Source of the DNA: a virus
Direction: 5' to 3' (one strand)
IMG/VR virus record: IMGVR_UViG_3300013137_000013
Coordinates: 1 to 64,000 of that record
DNA length: 64,000 nucleotides
Shown: one piece after another, positions 34,876 to 44,114 of the stretch
Numbering within the stretch: the first letter of the stretch is position 1
How the letters are laid out: every line of letters begins with the position of its first letter
The notes under the pieces: model-generated
Told to the model about the DNA's origin: nothing
Database searches by the model: none
Seen by the model: only the letters and a program-made list of their open reading frames with translations
Translations under genes and position numbers: made by a program

Positions 34876-37278
34876 ATGGAACAAATTCATGACATATTAA
34901 TTAATAGATTTTTTACTGGTTCCACCAGTGCAACTACTATTGTCACCACTCAAAGTGATTTGAAATATGAGAATAGTTATTACTATAACCCCATTGGAAC
35001 TCCAGACATTATAGTAGATTATTCAAACGTAAGAGCATTTTTGTCAAATGAAAACAATCAAAAATTCGTTCAAGAATATTATTCATTTTTGACATCTTCT
35101 ACGTTAATGAATTCTGCAATTTTGGCTGACCCAAATACAACACTTTTTATTCCAACGGCTGCATTTAAAGAAATTTATTACGATGATGAAAAACTTGCAG
35201 AATCTTATAATAATTTTTACAATTCATCTCTTTTAAGGGGACTTGATACCAATTACATATCTAATCCTGATATTACAAATACTTCACTTAAAAATTTGCT
35301 ATTGTCAGACGGTGTTAATCAATTGATAACTCAAAATGTTTTTCATAATTATTATTTTTGGCAAAGTTCCATCCCAGCAAATCCAGCGTATTCACCACCA
35401 AAAAATCCATTTTTTACAGCTGGAACCCCATACTATACATCCCCACCATTAGATGTTTATGGAGGAGATAGAGACGAAAGTGCAGAAGAGAGGCTTGTTG
35501 AAATTCCTATAAATAAGGAAAATTATTATGTAAATGTTTTATTACTAAAAAGATTTACTCAAACAGCAAGAATGGCATTCGAGACATGCAACAATGTTAT
35601 ATATAAAACAATAAACTCAACAAACACACTTTCTCAAAATCCAACTGATACAATAAGATATAATGATTTTGTAACGACATCAAATACAAGATTAACAAGC
35701 AATTTAGATGGGTCTCAGATTGTAACAATCCAGCAATCATACGATAAAGCGCTACAAGAAAATTTTACTCAATCAACAATTGATATTTCAGAATCAGAAT
35801 TACAAACTGGGAAAACATATTTACAATGCTTTGTTGACCCTAATTTTAAAACTAATGAAAATGAATATTGGACTGATATTAAGGCCAATTATGTTAGATT
35901 TGAGCATTCTTCTTATTCTTTACCGATTGGAAACACCATAGGGGTCAAAGTTATTTTACAACATCCCGCAGAAGAATATGTAACCGTAGAAGTAAAAATA
36001 GTAAACGAAACAGCTAATTCTTATTATGATTATAATATACTTTCTCCATTTCATACTTTAGAAACAAACAAATATATCACTGTTTACTTTAATGAAGGAG
36101 AAAGTGTAAAAACAATATATTTTGAAAATTCTTACACTTCTTACGAAATTGGCACAGAAGAAGTGGGGAAAACATTACCAATACCACAAAGCGAGAATTC
36201 TAATGTAAATATTTTAGGAGAAATTAGCGGAGGCACATCCAATGCCAAGACGTTTGTAATTCAACCATCTCAGATTGATACTGCCACAACATTAGAAAAT
36301 TCCTCAATGAGATTTGCAACCATAGAAGATTTAAATACTATTACGTCATCTACTACTTTTATCAACACAACATATACGCCACCAAATAATGATTATATAG
36401 AAGTAAATAATTTAACAGAAATTGCTACTTCTTTAACTGATGCTGGATTCAAACTTGGGGGTGCGTATGGTTTGAGTAAACAAGGCTATGTTTTCAGAAG
36501 TAAATTTAAAGATTTAGATTTCTTTGTTACTAAAAATAATGAAACGTCCATTTTGGTTGTACCATATGAAATAATAATAGAAAACTTTATCCCAGATTCA
36601 ATTCCAAGTCAACTCAAAACCTTTCTTTCTTATATATTTGCAACTAGAATAAAGGTAAGTAAAATAAAAAAACAATTTTCAACCAAAACCGATTTAATTA
36701 ATGTTTGGTATTCTATTTATACAGATTATGGAGTAATAGAACTGTTCTTTTATAATAATTCTTTTAAAGTAAATTTATTAATGCCAGAACTTGTAGATTA
36801 TACTGAAATTTTAACATTGAAAAGCTTAGTGGCACGTCCAAAAGACTTAAACGACGTAGAGCTTTTTGTTCCATATGCTACACCACTTCGTATAAATCAA
36901 AATTCAATAATAAATGCAAGCTCTGAGTATGCAAAATCAATCACTATTAATCAATCAACCTTAAAAACATATACAATAACAACAATTGATACTAAAAACA
37001 TTCTCTTAACTTTATCAAATTCATATGGAGGTTTATTAATTGGAAATATTAGCAGTACTAATATAGCAACGGAAAGGTACCAAGTTCAATATGAAACAGA
37101 AACAGAGCCAGAGCCAGCATCAGAAGTAACACAAGCATCTCAAACACAGCAAGTTCAAACAGAAGAAGTAATGACATGGGGAAGCGAACCAGACCCACCA
37201 GAAGGAGGAGACTCACAATCAGAACAAACTCAAGGTGGAGATTCTGGAGGCGACTCTGGAGATGGTGGAGATTATTAG
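34876..37278 (+). CDS. Large tail structural protein with acidic Gly-rich tail, 800 aa
   Basis: The main part (residues 1-740) is mixed beta/alpha with no enzyme signature. The last 60 residues are low-complexity, with alternating Glu/Pro/Thr then Gly/Asp/Ser (GDSQSEQTQGGDSGGDSGDG), probably disordered. A FEHSSYSLPIGNTIGVKV region near 350 looks like a Calx-beta or Ig-like beta domain that lies around residues 340-420. It may be a tail or baseplate protein of the same operon. Confidence 0.55.
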   Translation: MEQIHDILINRFFTGSTSATTIVTTQSDLKYENSYYYNPIGTPDIIVDYSNVRAFLSNENNQKFVQEYYSFLTSSTLMNSAILADPNTTLFIPTAAFKEIYYDDEKLAESYNNFYNSSLLRGLDTNYISNPDITNTSLKNLLLSDGVNQLITQNVFHNYYFWQSSIPANPAYSPPKNPFFTAGTPYYTSPPLDVYGGDRDESAEERLVEIPINKENYYVNVLLLKRFTQTARMAFETCNNVIYKTINSTNTLSQNPTDTIRYNDFVTTSNTRLTSNLDGSQIVTIQQSYDKALQENFTQSTIDISESELQTGKTYLQCFVDPNFKTNENEYWTDIKANYVRFEHSSYSLPIGNTIGVKVILQHPAEEYVTVEVKIVNETANSYYDYNILSPFHTLETNKYITVYFNEGESVKTIYFENSYTSYEIGTEEVGKTLPIPQSENSNVNILGEISGGTSNAKTFVIQPSQIDTATTLENSSMRFATIEDLNTITSSTTFINTTYTPPNNDYIEVNNLTEIATSLTDAGFKLGGAYGLSKQGYVFRSKFKDLDFFVTKNNETSILVVPYEIIIENFIPDSIPSQLKTFLSYIFATRIKVSKIKKQFSTKTDLINVWYSIYTDYGVIELFFYNNSFKVNLLMPELVDYTEILTLKSLVARPKDLNDVELFVPYATPLRINQNSIINASSEYAKSITINQSTLKTYTITTIDTKNILLTLSNSYGGLLIGNISSTNIATERYQVQYETETEPEPASEVTQASQTQQVQTEEVMTWGSEPDPPEGGDSQSEQTQGGDSGGDSGDGGDY

Positions 37279-37299
37279 TGAACATAAATTTTTTTAAAT

Positions 37300-37307
37300 T
37301 ATTTATA
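37300..37307 (+). promoter_or_regulatory. Late promoter box TATTTATA
   Basis: The exact octamer lies 13 bases before the ATG of the 291-residue virion gene. Confidence 0.65.
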
Positions 37308-37320
37308 AAAAAGCAAAATT

Positions 37321-38196
37321 ATGGCAGTAGGAATTTACGGTACGAAAAAATTAGCAGACGTTGACTTCAATGATGTTGATGTTTTGTATGCATATGCCCC
37401 CACCAGGGAATCTGTTACAGACAATCAATTAAGACCGTTATTTGCTAATATTACCAACAGCGACTTTACTAAAATGTTTGGGGCTGACGGTGCATATAAG
37501 TTAAAATTACCAGCATCGGTTTTTAATAAACTTGGATTTTATGCAGTTTTAATAAAACCAAAAACATTTGAAACGAATATTATAGACTGTTCTTTTGTCG
37601 TAACAGAAACTGTAGAAGAAATTCAAATTTCAAGAAAGGGAATTGTTATCCCAAAATTGCAATTTCAAGGAACTGGTAGTTTAATTGGTTATCAAATAGA
37701 ATATTTTGATGATAATGGAATAAAAATTAAAAATTTTCATAAAATTGTAACAGGAAGTGACCCCGTAAGCCCAGCACAAAACTCTAATCAATCAGTGCAA
37801 GGGTCAACAACCAGTTACACTTTAAATGACAATGGAGCCTCATTGTTTTTAACTTTGACACCAGATGAAGTTAGTTTAATATCAAATTTGGCAAAAGCTG
37901 ACTTGGGAAAGGCGGGACAAAAAATATTAATTTCCAATACATTTTTTGACCCAGTAATGCTAGAGATTGAAATGGTTGACCAAACCGTTAAAACTTTAAG
38001 TTATGGTATATTTGGAAACTCTACAAGAGATATGGAAACTGGTTTATTCTCTATATTTGATGAAAATAACAATCTTTACAAACAATATAATTTGTTAACC
38101 AGGAAGAAAGTGTTTACAAATGGTAATATTGATTATAAAGAACAAAGAACATCTATAAATTATAATCAAAACTTTAATGACTTATCGCAACAATAA
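37321..38196 (+). CDS. Virion structural protein, 291 aa
   Basis: The N-terminus is beta-rich (YGTKKLADVDFNDVDVLYAY). It resembles an uncharacterised group of structural proteins in Bacteroidota and marine myophages, but no named family can be assigned. It is followed immediately by a strong terminator and then by leftward fibre genes, so it ends the baseplate transcription unit. It has its own late box. A tail-tip or baseplate-associated role is inferred from position. Confidence 0.55.
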   Translation: MAVGIYGTKKLADVDFNDVDVLYAYAPTRESVTDNQLRPLFANITNSDFTKMFGADGAYKLKLPASVFNKLGFYAVLIKPKTFETNIIDCSFVVTETVEEIQISRKGIVIPKLQFQGTGSLIGYQIEYFDDNGIKIKNFHKIVTGSDPVSPAQNSNQSVQGSTTSYTLNDNGASLFLTLTPDEVSLISNLAKADLGKAGQKILISNTFFDPVMLEIEMVDQTVKTLSYGIFGNSTRDMETGLFSIFDENNNLYKQYNLLTRKKVFTNGNIDYKEQRTSINYNQNFNDLSQQ

Positions 38197-38200
38197 TAAA

Positions 38201-38225
38201 AAAAGCCCCAAATTGAGGGGCTTTT
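38201..38225. terminator. Bidirectional rho-independent terminator
   Basis: A 9-bp stem (AAAAGCCCC with GGGGCTTTT) encloses a 7-base loop, with A and T runs outside. It serves both the rightward virion gene and the leftward fibre gene that converge here. Confidence 0.88.
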
Positions 38226-38228
38226 CTA

Positions 38229-39839
38229 TTAATTATAATTGTATCCTATATTCCAATAGAATGTTGTTGTAGATGCTCGATAAACAAATGAGATAATGTC
38301 TTCGGCATTTATGCCTGATGATAAAAGTACAGAACCACCACCGCCATTTACAATCTTATGAGTACCTGGAGTTCCACTAAATGATAATGTTCTGCTACCA
38401 GAACCATCTTGCTGTACAATTAATGTTCCAGAATCACCATCAGAAACGCCAGTTATTGATAAACTTCTATTTCCACCTAATTGGGCAAATGCATTTGCGC
38501 CCAAATCATATCCCCACGTAATTGTGGCATCATCAATAAGTGTTTGGAATGCACTCGTTCCAGAAACAACATTTCCATTAATATCTATGCCCAATCCAGC
38601 AACCAATGTCCCAGTATCTAACTTATTAACATTTAACCTATACACATATGTTGTGTATGCTTGCGTTCCAGTTAATGAAAATCCACCAATAATTGCACTA
38701 TAATTTGCAGTAGAATCTAAATAATTATTCGAACCTCCCAAAATTACGCCACAACTTGCATCATTAGCATTTAGTGAGCCGTGTGTCAAAGAGTAACTTC
38801 CTTTTGCTGTTGTATGATTTCCAAAAGTATTTGAATTCTTGCCCAATGCCGTTGTATAGGCACCCTCTGCATGAGATGCTTCTCCTGAAGCTATTGTGTA
38901 ATATCCTTCTGCATGAGAATATTGCCCATATGCCGTTGTATAACATCCTTCTGCATGACTATATCCTGGCTGAATGAGTTGTGAATATCCACCTGCAGTT
39001 GTGTAATATCCCTCTGCATGAGATGCTTCTCCTGAAGTCATTGTATAGTACCCTTCTGCATGAGATGCTTCTCCTGATGCTATTGTGTGATTCCCTTCTG
39101 CATGAGAATATTGTCCATATGATACAGTATTTTTTCCTTCTGTATGAGATGTTGCTCCATTTGCTGTTGTTTGACCCCCTTCTGAATGTGAATTATTTCC
39201 AACCGTAGTTGTTAAACCCCCTTCAGCATGAGATACTGCTCCAGATGCTATATTATATCCGCCTTCCGCATGAGATGCTAATCCAAAAGATATATTATAT
39301 CCACCTTCAGCGTGAGAAGCATCCCCAATGGCAGTAGTTCCAGAACCTTCTGAATGACTTGCACTTCCTGAAGTTATTGTCTCAACTCCCTCTGCATGAG
39401 ATGAATAACCATTAGCTAATGTTAATTGCCCTTGTGCAAATGAATAATCCCCACCTGCTACTGTATTATAACCAGCAGCAAAAGAAGTATTGCCACTAGC
39501 AAGGGTTGAATTATTGCAAGCAAACGATGAATAACCCGTGCCACTGGTGTTAAATCCTGATGCGGTTGCATAATTTCCAGTTGCATCTGTTCCACTATCA
39601 TTATTTTCTTTAACAGAATAATTACCACTTGAACCAGAAATCCATATATCAGAACCTTGTGCTTGAAAAACGTTATATAAATCTGTGTTGCCAGAATAAA
39701 GGGTTCCTCCACTAAGAGAAGTTGAATAAGCTTCATTAAAGGTAGCGGCATTGAAAGATGATGTTGCACTAAATGCATTATTTAGCGCAACCCTTCCTTG
39801 GTCAAGCGTATATGAACTTAATAATAATTCGCCAATCAT
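38229..39839 (-). CDS. Trimeric-adhesin-like tail fibre with SHAEG repeats, 536 aa
   Basis: Thirteen SHAEG, SHSEG or SHTEG pentapeptides lie at residues 147-326, spaced by 14 residues except one 21-residue step (after 273). This is the YadA-head/Hia-type repeat that folds as a trimeric left-handed beta-roll. Less regular copies extend this to about residues 105-355. The N-terminal 100 residues should attach to the virion. The C-terminal 170 residues are beta-rich (SLSITGVSDGDSG, then GTHKIVNGGGG) and are probably the receptor tip. Such proteins form trimeric fibres that bind host surface. It is on the minus strand with its own late box. Confidence 0.85.
   Translation of the reverse strand: MIGELLLSSYTLDQGRVALNNAFSATSSFNAATFNEAYSTSLSGGTLYSGNTDLYNVFQAQGSDIWISGSSGNYSVKENNDSGTDATGNYATASGFNTSGTGYSSFACNNSTLASGNTSFAAGYNTVAGGDYSFAQGQLTLANGYSSHAEGVETITSGSASHSEGSGTTAIGDASHAEGGYNISFGLASHAEGGYNIASGAVSHAEGGLTTTVGNNSHSEGGQTTANGATSHTEGKNTVSYGQYSHAEGNHTIASGEASHAEGYYTMTSGEASHAEGYYTTAGGYSQLIQPGYSHAEGCYTTAYGQYSHAEGYYTIASGEASHAEGAYTTALGKNSNTFGNHTTAKGSYSLTHGSLNANDASCGVILGGSNNYLDSTANYSAIIGGFSLTGTQAYTTYVYRLNVNKLDTGTLVAGLGIDINGNVVSGTSAFQTLIDDATITWGYDLGANAFAQLGGNRSLSITGVSDGDSGTLIVQQDGSGSRTLSFSGTPGTHKIVNGGGGSVLLSSGINAEDIISFVYRASTTTFYWNIGYNYN
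38862..39401 (-). repeat. Thirteen 42-bp coding repeats (SHAEG units)
   Basis: The 14-residue protein repeats are encoded by 42-base units in which the TCT/TCA-CAT-GCA-GAA-GGA-type core recurs. Some are nearly identical, such as those around 38870-39090. The array is in frame throughout and lies entirely within the fibre gene. Such tandem coding repeats can change in copy number by recombination. Confidence 0.8.
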
Positions 39840-39851
39840 TTTTATTTTTTT

Positions 39852-39859
39852 TATAAATA
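39852..39859 (-). promoter_or_regulatory. Late promoter box TATTTATA
   Basis: The minus strand reads CTATTTATAA, 12 bases before the ATG of the SHAEG fibre gene. Confidence 0.65.
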
Positions 39860-39870
39860 GTTAAACAAAA

Positions 39871-41574
39871 TTAATCTATACCAAAAATTTTATCACCCAT
39901 AACTCCCCATGTATCCCACATATTGCCCCAAAGCAATTTGAGATGAATAACTCCAACCGAGGTGTCACCAGTAATACTAATAGTTCTACTGTCTTGTTTA
40001 TATCCTCTATAGAAAGTATTTAAAGTATATGTTCCAGGTTCTAGCTCTGTAAATACAAAATTTCCAGTAAGGTCAGTCGGTTGAGTTATATAACTACTAT
40101 TTGGATAAATTAATTGAATAGTAGCACCAGTCACAACACTTCCAGAAACAACTCCACTAAGAGAATATTGACCCTGGAGAGAATCATCTAAATATGATGG
40201 ATATGCCCACATAGGAGAATCTGCAATGTGTGGGCTATCTGATTGGGTATAAACATAAGATTTATATACACTTGGGGTCGTTATTGCAGTTCCAACATCA
40301 GAAAAAGTTACAACACTTTGCTTCACTCCAAATATGTTTATTAATTCTTTGACCCCACCCATTCTGTACCAAAATTGTGTTTTATTTAATAAAGGAACAG
40401 AATATTCTCTTACAATGTCAGTTGTTTTTTGTGTTATAGACCAATCTTCAGATTCAGAGCCCAACAATTCATTTGTACTTAATTTTGTATCTTCTTTTTT
40501 AATTGGATAAGAATATACCACACCACTAAAAGATTGTGAATCTCCAGAATCATAAACAACTTGTAATAAATAACTATCTGCATCATTAGAATTTGACCAA
40601 AAGAAGTTGGGGGAAAAAGTAGTTAGTTGTCCAGTCACATAAGGTTTAACCCATTGTGGTTTATTTGGAATCAAAAAATATGTGAAATAATTTCCATAAA
40701 CAGTAATTCCCGAAAATGTTCCACCAGTTATTATGTGTGCTGGTACTGGAGTAGTTTCCTTATAATATTGTTGATAACTTATAGGCACAATGCTATCATC
40801 ATCTCCAAGTTGACAAAATTCATATAATCCCGCTCCCTGCATTCTTTCAAACTCGAATTGTGTTGTAATAAAGTATTGCGCATAATCCTCAAATAATTGA
40901 AAAGCGAAATCTCCTTTTCTTTTTTGATATTCTGCTAAAAATAAATCATAAACACTTGTTGAAATCCCAGATGTTGTTGCAGTAATCGTTAGAATTGGAT
41001 TTTCTAACATTGTTTGCATTGCTTTATATTTATCAGATTGACTAATTGAGGATGTTAATTCCGATGGAAATGAACTTGGAGCCAATAATTCAGAAACGTT
41101 GTTTAAAGATATTTTTCTTTTTGTAACACTTGTGCTTGATATTCCATCTTTTGTTATTGTTTCCTCAATGGTTTCCTCAGATGCATTTCTTGTTTCCTGA
41201 ACTTTTGTCCTTTCTAAATTAGCAACACATTCTTTATAATTTTTATAAGGAATTTTATAAAGTTGATGTTTAATTGTTACACCAGTTCCAAAGTGGTCTG
41301 TGTTTGCAGTAAATATAAACCTAATAAATGGCCTAGAGACATTGGTAAAAATAGACCAATAATCCTGCATATAATAATTCAATGTTCCACCTAAAGTGTA
41401 ATAAGTGGGCGTATCGAATTCAAAATAATCGCTATTTACAATATTTACATCAACAAAATGATTAGTGTAAAATCCTTCAGCAAAACTTTCTGGGTAACAA
41501 GCTGGCATACCAGAATGCTTTTGGTAATCTTGCTTTATGAAAATCTTTTTATTTGAATCGTATATTAATGACAT
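39871..41574 (-). CDS. Tail fibre or fibre-linker protein, 567 aa
   Basis: The C-terminal part holds a carboxypeptidase-regulatory-like beta domain at about 470-545: SLSGVVSGSVVTGATIQLIY, then DLTGNFVFTELEPGTYTL. The N-terminal region is mixed beta. It follows the long tail protein on the same strand with a 25-base gap, and its likely partner is the SHAEG fibre downstream. No enzyme signature is visible. I infer an adaptor or fibre that exposes a beta-sandwich domain. Confidence 0.55.
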   Translation of the reverse strand: MSLIYDSNKKIFIKQDYQKHSGMPACYPESFAEGFYTNHFVDVNIVNSDYFEFDTPTYYTLGGTLNYYMQDYWSIFTNVSRPFIRFIFTANTDHFGTGVTIKHQLYKIPYKNYKECVANLERTKVQETRNASEETIEETITKDGISSTSVTKRKISLNNVSELLAPSSFPSELTSSISQSDKYKAMQTMLENPILTITATTSGISTSVYDLFLAEYQKRKGDFAFQLFEDYAQYFITTQFEFERMQGAGLYEFCQLGDDDSIVPISYQQYYKETTPVPAHIITGGTFSGITVYGNYFTYFLIPNKPQWVKPYVTGQLTTFSPNFFWSNSNDADSYLLQVVYDSGDSQSFSGVVYSYPIKKEDTKLSTNELLGSESEDWSITQKTTDIVREYSVPLLNKTQFWYRMGGVKELINIFGVKQSVVTFSDVGTAITTPSVYKSYVYTQSDSPHIADSPMWAYPSYLDDSLQGQYSLSGVVSGSVVTGATIQLIYPNSSYITQPTDLTGNFVFTELEPGTYTLNTFYRGYKQDSRTISITGDTSVGVIHLKLLWGNMWDTWGVMGDKIFGID

Positions 41575-41599
41575 TTTTTAAAGATTAATAGTTAAAAAT

Positions 41600-43975
41600 T
41601 TATTCGGCCACTAATTGTTGTGATGAACTAATTATAGATGCTGTGGCGATTACGGCACCAATTTCTGAATTAACAGTTTTAGTATTAACACTACATGTAA
41701 TGTTTAAAGCCTTTATGGATGCCTCCTTTGTCTCAATTTTTTGGCAGGAAAACTTAAAAGGAAAAACATTTTGCTGAGTTGGAATAATAATTTTTACATC
41801 AGAAAGCGAACAATACTTAAATTGTCCTATCACTGGTTCTAAAGAATCTCTTCTAAACATAGAACCTTTGTCAACTCCTTCTCTGTAAACAAATCTTTCT
41901 CTATGAAAAACTGGATTTTTATATGTAGTTGGAACGTGTTCATTAAAAATTGTGGTAGCTGGAACTAATTGTAGCATATAATCTCCGAGTTGTACTTCAA
42001 GTAACTGTATGTATGATTCCAATTTACACATTGTTAGTGAATTGCTATCAGGACAAGTTGCATAATAATAAGATAAATATATATTTTTTAGTTCTGGATA
42101 GCCCCAAACAGTATGACATTGTGCGTTTGTTTTTCTATTTGTTGGATTAATTGAATTCGTATAAACATAATCTATATACTGACTTAAAGTCATAGCAGCT
42201 ATATTTATTGGTTGCACGTCTTCTTGTGTAAAAGTTAAAAATTCAAACGGAATAGTCATACAACTAAAAGAAGGGCATGGACTGCCCCACATCCATGATG
42301 CACATGGTTGCTGAAAATATTGCCAAACATCACATTCAATAGCTTGTGTTGGAGCAAATTCAAGTCCCACTTCTTTTGTGTTAACAATACTTCTTGTACC
42401 ATCAATTGGGTCTCCAACCTCTATTTTAATATTATCAACCCTCATAAGTGGGTCAAATTCTGGCCTCCATTGATTAATATAATCATATCCATTTCCCCTG
42501 TTAATTCCCCCTTGTTGGAATATATATAAACTTTCAGAATAATTAATATATCCGTCAGTATCAACTTTTGATGTTACATTTGGGGCTGTTTTAACAATAT
42601 CATAAACAAATTCATTGAAATTTATTAAACAATCTGGAGCTCCAAGAAGTTTAAATATAAACGTAATAGCGTCTCTGGTGCCCTTTTTCTTATACAACCA
42701 CACTATATTAATTAAAATTCTTCTCCAAATTTCAACATTAAAATAAGAAAATGAATTATTGCTTTGGTCCAAATCGCTTGTTAAATAATCAAACAAATCC
42801 AATTCGCTAAATCCATCTGATAATTTCCACCCCAAAAGAGTCCCTAACTTCATCATAAATTTTCTTGGAACAGTTTCTTCGTTATTATATTCAACACTAT
42901 GAGCATATGCTATTGCGTCTATATAATTTTTAAGTTTATCAAATTCATAAGCATATGTTTGAATAATACTTCTATAAATTTGTCCATTGGAATCCAACTC
43001 CAAATAGTTTTCTGGAATTACAGTTTTTATAAAAATATCAGTTTTCTCCTCATCAACCCTTTCTGCTGCAACTAAAATTTTATCTTTATATGTTTCAAAA
43101 TTAGAACCATATGAATCAGGAGCAAAACCATCAATCGTTCTTGGCCATATAAATTGTTTATTAATATAATCATCTTCTGTTGTTTCTGTATTTGGAATCG
43201 CAAAAATTCCTTCTCCCAACAATTGTGTTTCTAATGAAGTTATCGAATCATTGTAATTATACATTCTTTCAATGGTTGGCCTGATGTATAATGCTTTTGT
43301 AAAAACAGGACTTGAATTGCCACCCATTAAAAGCCCAGAGACTTCAAAATACAAATATGTTCCAGAGAAAGAATAGTTTTTTATTTTATGAATTTCCGTT
43401 TGTCCACTTAATTGTACACAAAACTGTTTATAGTCATAAGATAAACTGTAATTATTAGGAGTATTTGCAGACGTTAAAATAATATTACTTTGGTTAGTTA
43501 AACCAGATGTTGGTATTTTAAAAACCGACCACGTTTCAAACGTTATATTGTCATAGTGCTCAGAATAGTCAAATATATTTACGTTACCATTATTATAAGA
43601 TAGAATTGCATATGGATAGTCGGATATTATTCTATTTATTGCTGACGCTACGCTGGTATAAAACGAAGAAAAATAAGAATGACTTTTAGGTTTTCTTTTT
43701 GGTAAATTTAATTCGTTTTGTTGAACGAATGTGCTAGAAACAGAACTAATTAAATTTACAGCATTTAAGGTCTCTAAATTATCAAATGTGCCAAAACTAG
43801 CAAATTGTGTAGAGGAAGTTAAAACATCTAGGGAATAATTTTTTTCAATTGTAAAATCCCCAAAAGAAAATATGGCATCAGACTTTGAGGCTACTAATCT
43901 TTTTTCCTTTCCTGGTTGTGGACGTATAGATAATGTTGTAGCAGAATTTATATTTGTCTCAAAAGGTATTGGCAT
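41600..43975 (-). CDS. Large tail protein with P2 gpI-like segment, 791 aa
   Basis: A segment at about residues 385-480 fits the P2-gpI or Mu gp48-type tail-protein domain found in contractile systems: KLGTLLGWKLSDGFSELDLF, then WRRILINIVWLYKKKGTRD and AITFIFKLLGAPDCLIN. In these systems it links the baseplate to fibres. The other domains are beta-rich; residues 560-580 are cysteine-rich (QPCASWMWGSPCPSFSC), possibly metal-binding. It heads the leftward fibre operon with its own late box. Confidence 0.65.
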   Translation of the reverse strand: MPIPFETNINSATTLSIRPQPGKEKRLVASKSDAIFSFGDFTIEKNYSLDVLTSSTQFASFGTFDNLETLNAVNLISSVSSTFVQQNELNLPKRKPKSHSYFSSFYTSVASAINRIISDYPYAILSYNNGNVNIFDYSEHYDNITFETWSVFKIPTSGLTNQSNIILTSANTPNNYSLSYDYKQFCVQLSGQTEIHKIKNYSFSGTYLYFEVSGLLMGGNSSPVFTKALYIRPTIERMYNYNDSITSLETQLLGEGIFAIPNTETTEDDYINKQFIWPRTIDGFAPDSYGSNFETYKDKILVAAERVDEEKTDIFIKTVIPENYLELDSNGQIYRSIIQTYAYEFDKLKNYIDAIAYAHSVEYNNEETVPRKFMMKLGTLLGWKLSDGFSELDLFDYLTSDLDQSNNSFSYFNVEIWRRILINIVWLYKKKGTRDAITFIFKLLGAPDCLINFNEFVYDIVKTAPNVTSKVDTDGYINYSESLYIFQQGGINRGNGYDYINQWRPEFDPLMRVDNIKIEVGDPIDGTRSIVNTKEVGLEFAPTQAIECDVWQYFQQPCASWMWGSPCPSFSCMTIPFEFLTFTQEDVQPINIAAMTLSQYIDYVYTNSINPTNRKTNAQCHTVWGYPELKNIYLSYYYATCPDSNSLTMCKLESYIQLLEVQLGDYMLQLVPATTIFNEHVPTTYKNPVFHRERFVYREGVDKGSMFRRDSLEPVIGQFKYCSLSDVKIIIPTQQNVFPFKFSCQKIETKEASIKALNITCSVNTKTVNSEIGAVIATASIISSSQQLVAE

Positions 43976-43992
43976 CTAATTTTTTATTTTTT

Positions 43993-44000
43993 TATAAATA
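43993..44000 (-). promoter_or_regulatory. Late promoter box TATTTATA
   Basis: The minus strand reads AATATTTATAAA, 17 bases before the ATG of the 791-residue tail gene. The 139-base divergent gap to the next rightward gene also holds the box at 44092. Confidence 0.62.
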
Positions 44001-44091
44001 TTCACAAAAAAGATTTAAAAACAAACAAAAATGGTTTTTTTAAAAGTTAACTATTTATTTTTAGAAAAAGTTTGAATATTTTTTTATTGAT

Positions 44092-44099
44092 TATTTATA
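44092..44099 (+). promoter_or_regulatory. Late promoter box TATTTATA
   Basis: The exact octamer (ATTATTTATAGG) lies 15 bases before the ATG of the 699-residue gene. Confidence 0.65.
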
Positions 44100-44114
44100 G
44101 GAAAAAGAAAAAAA

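Noticed and set aside
38862-39401. Regular 42-bp repeats that could suggest a CRISPR array or satellite
   Set aside because: The repeats are in frame in a fibre gene, encode the SHAEG motif, and are not separated by unique spacers.
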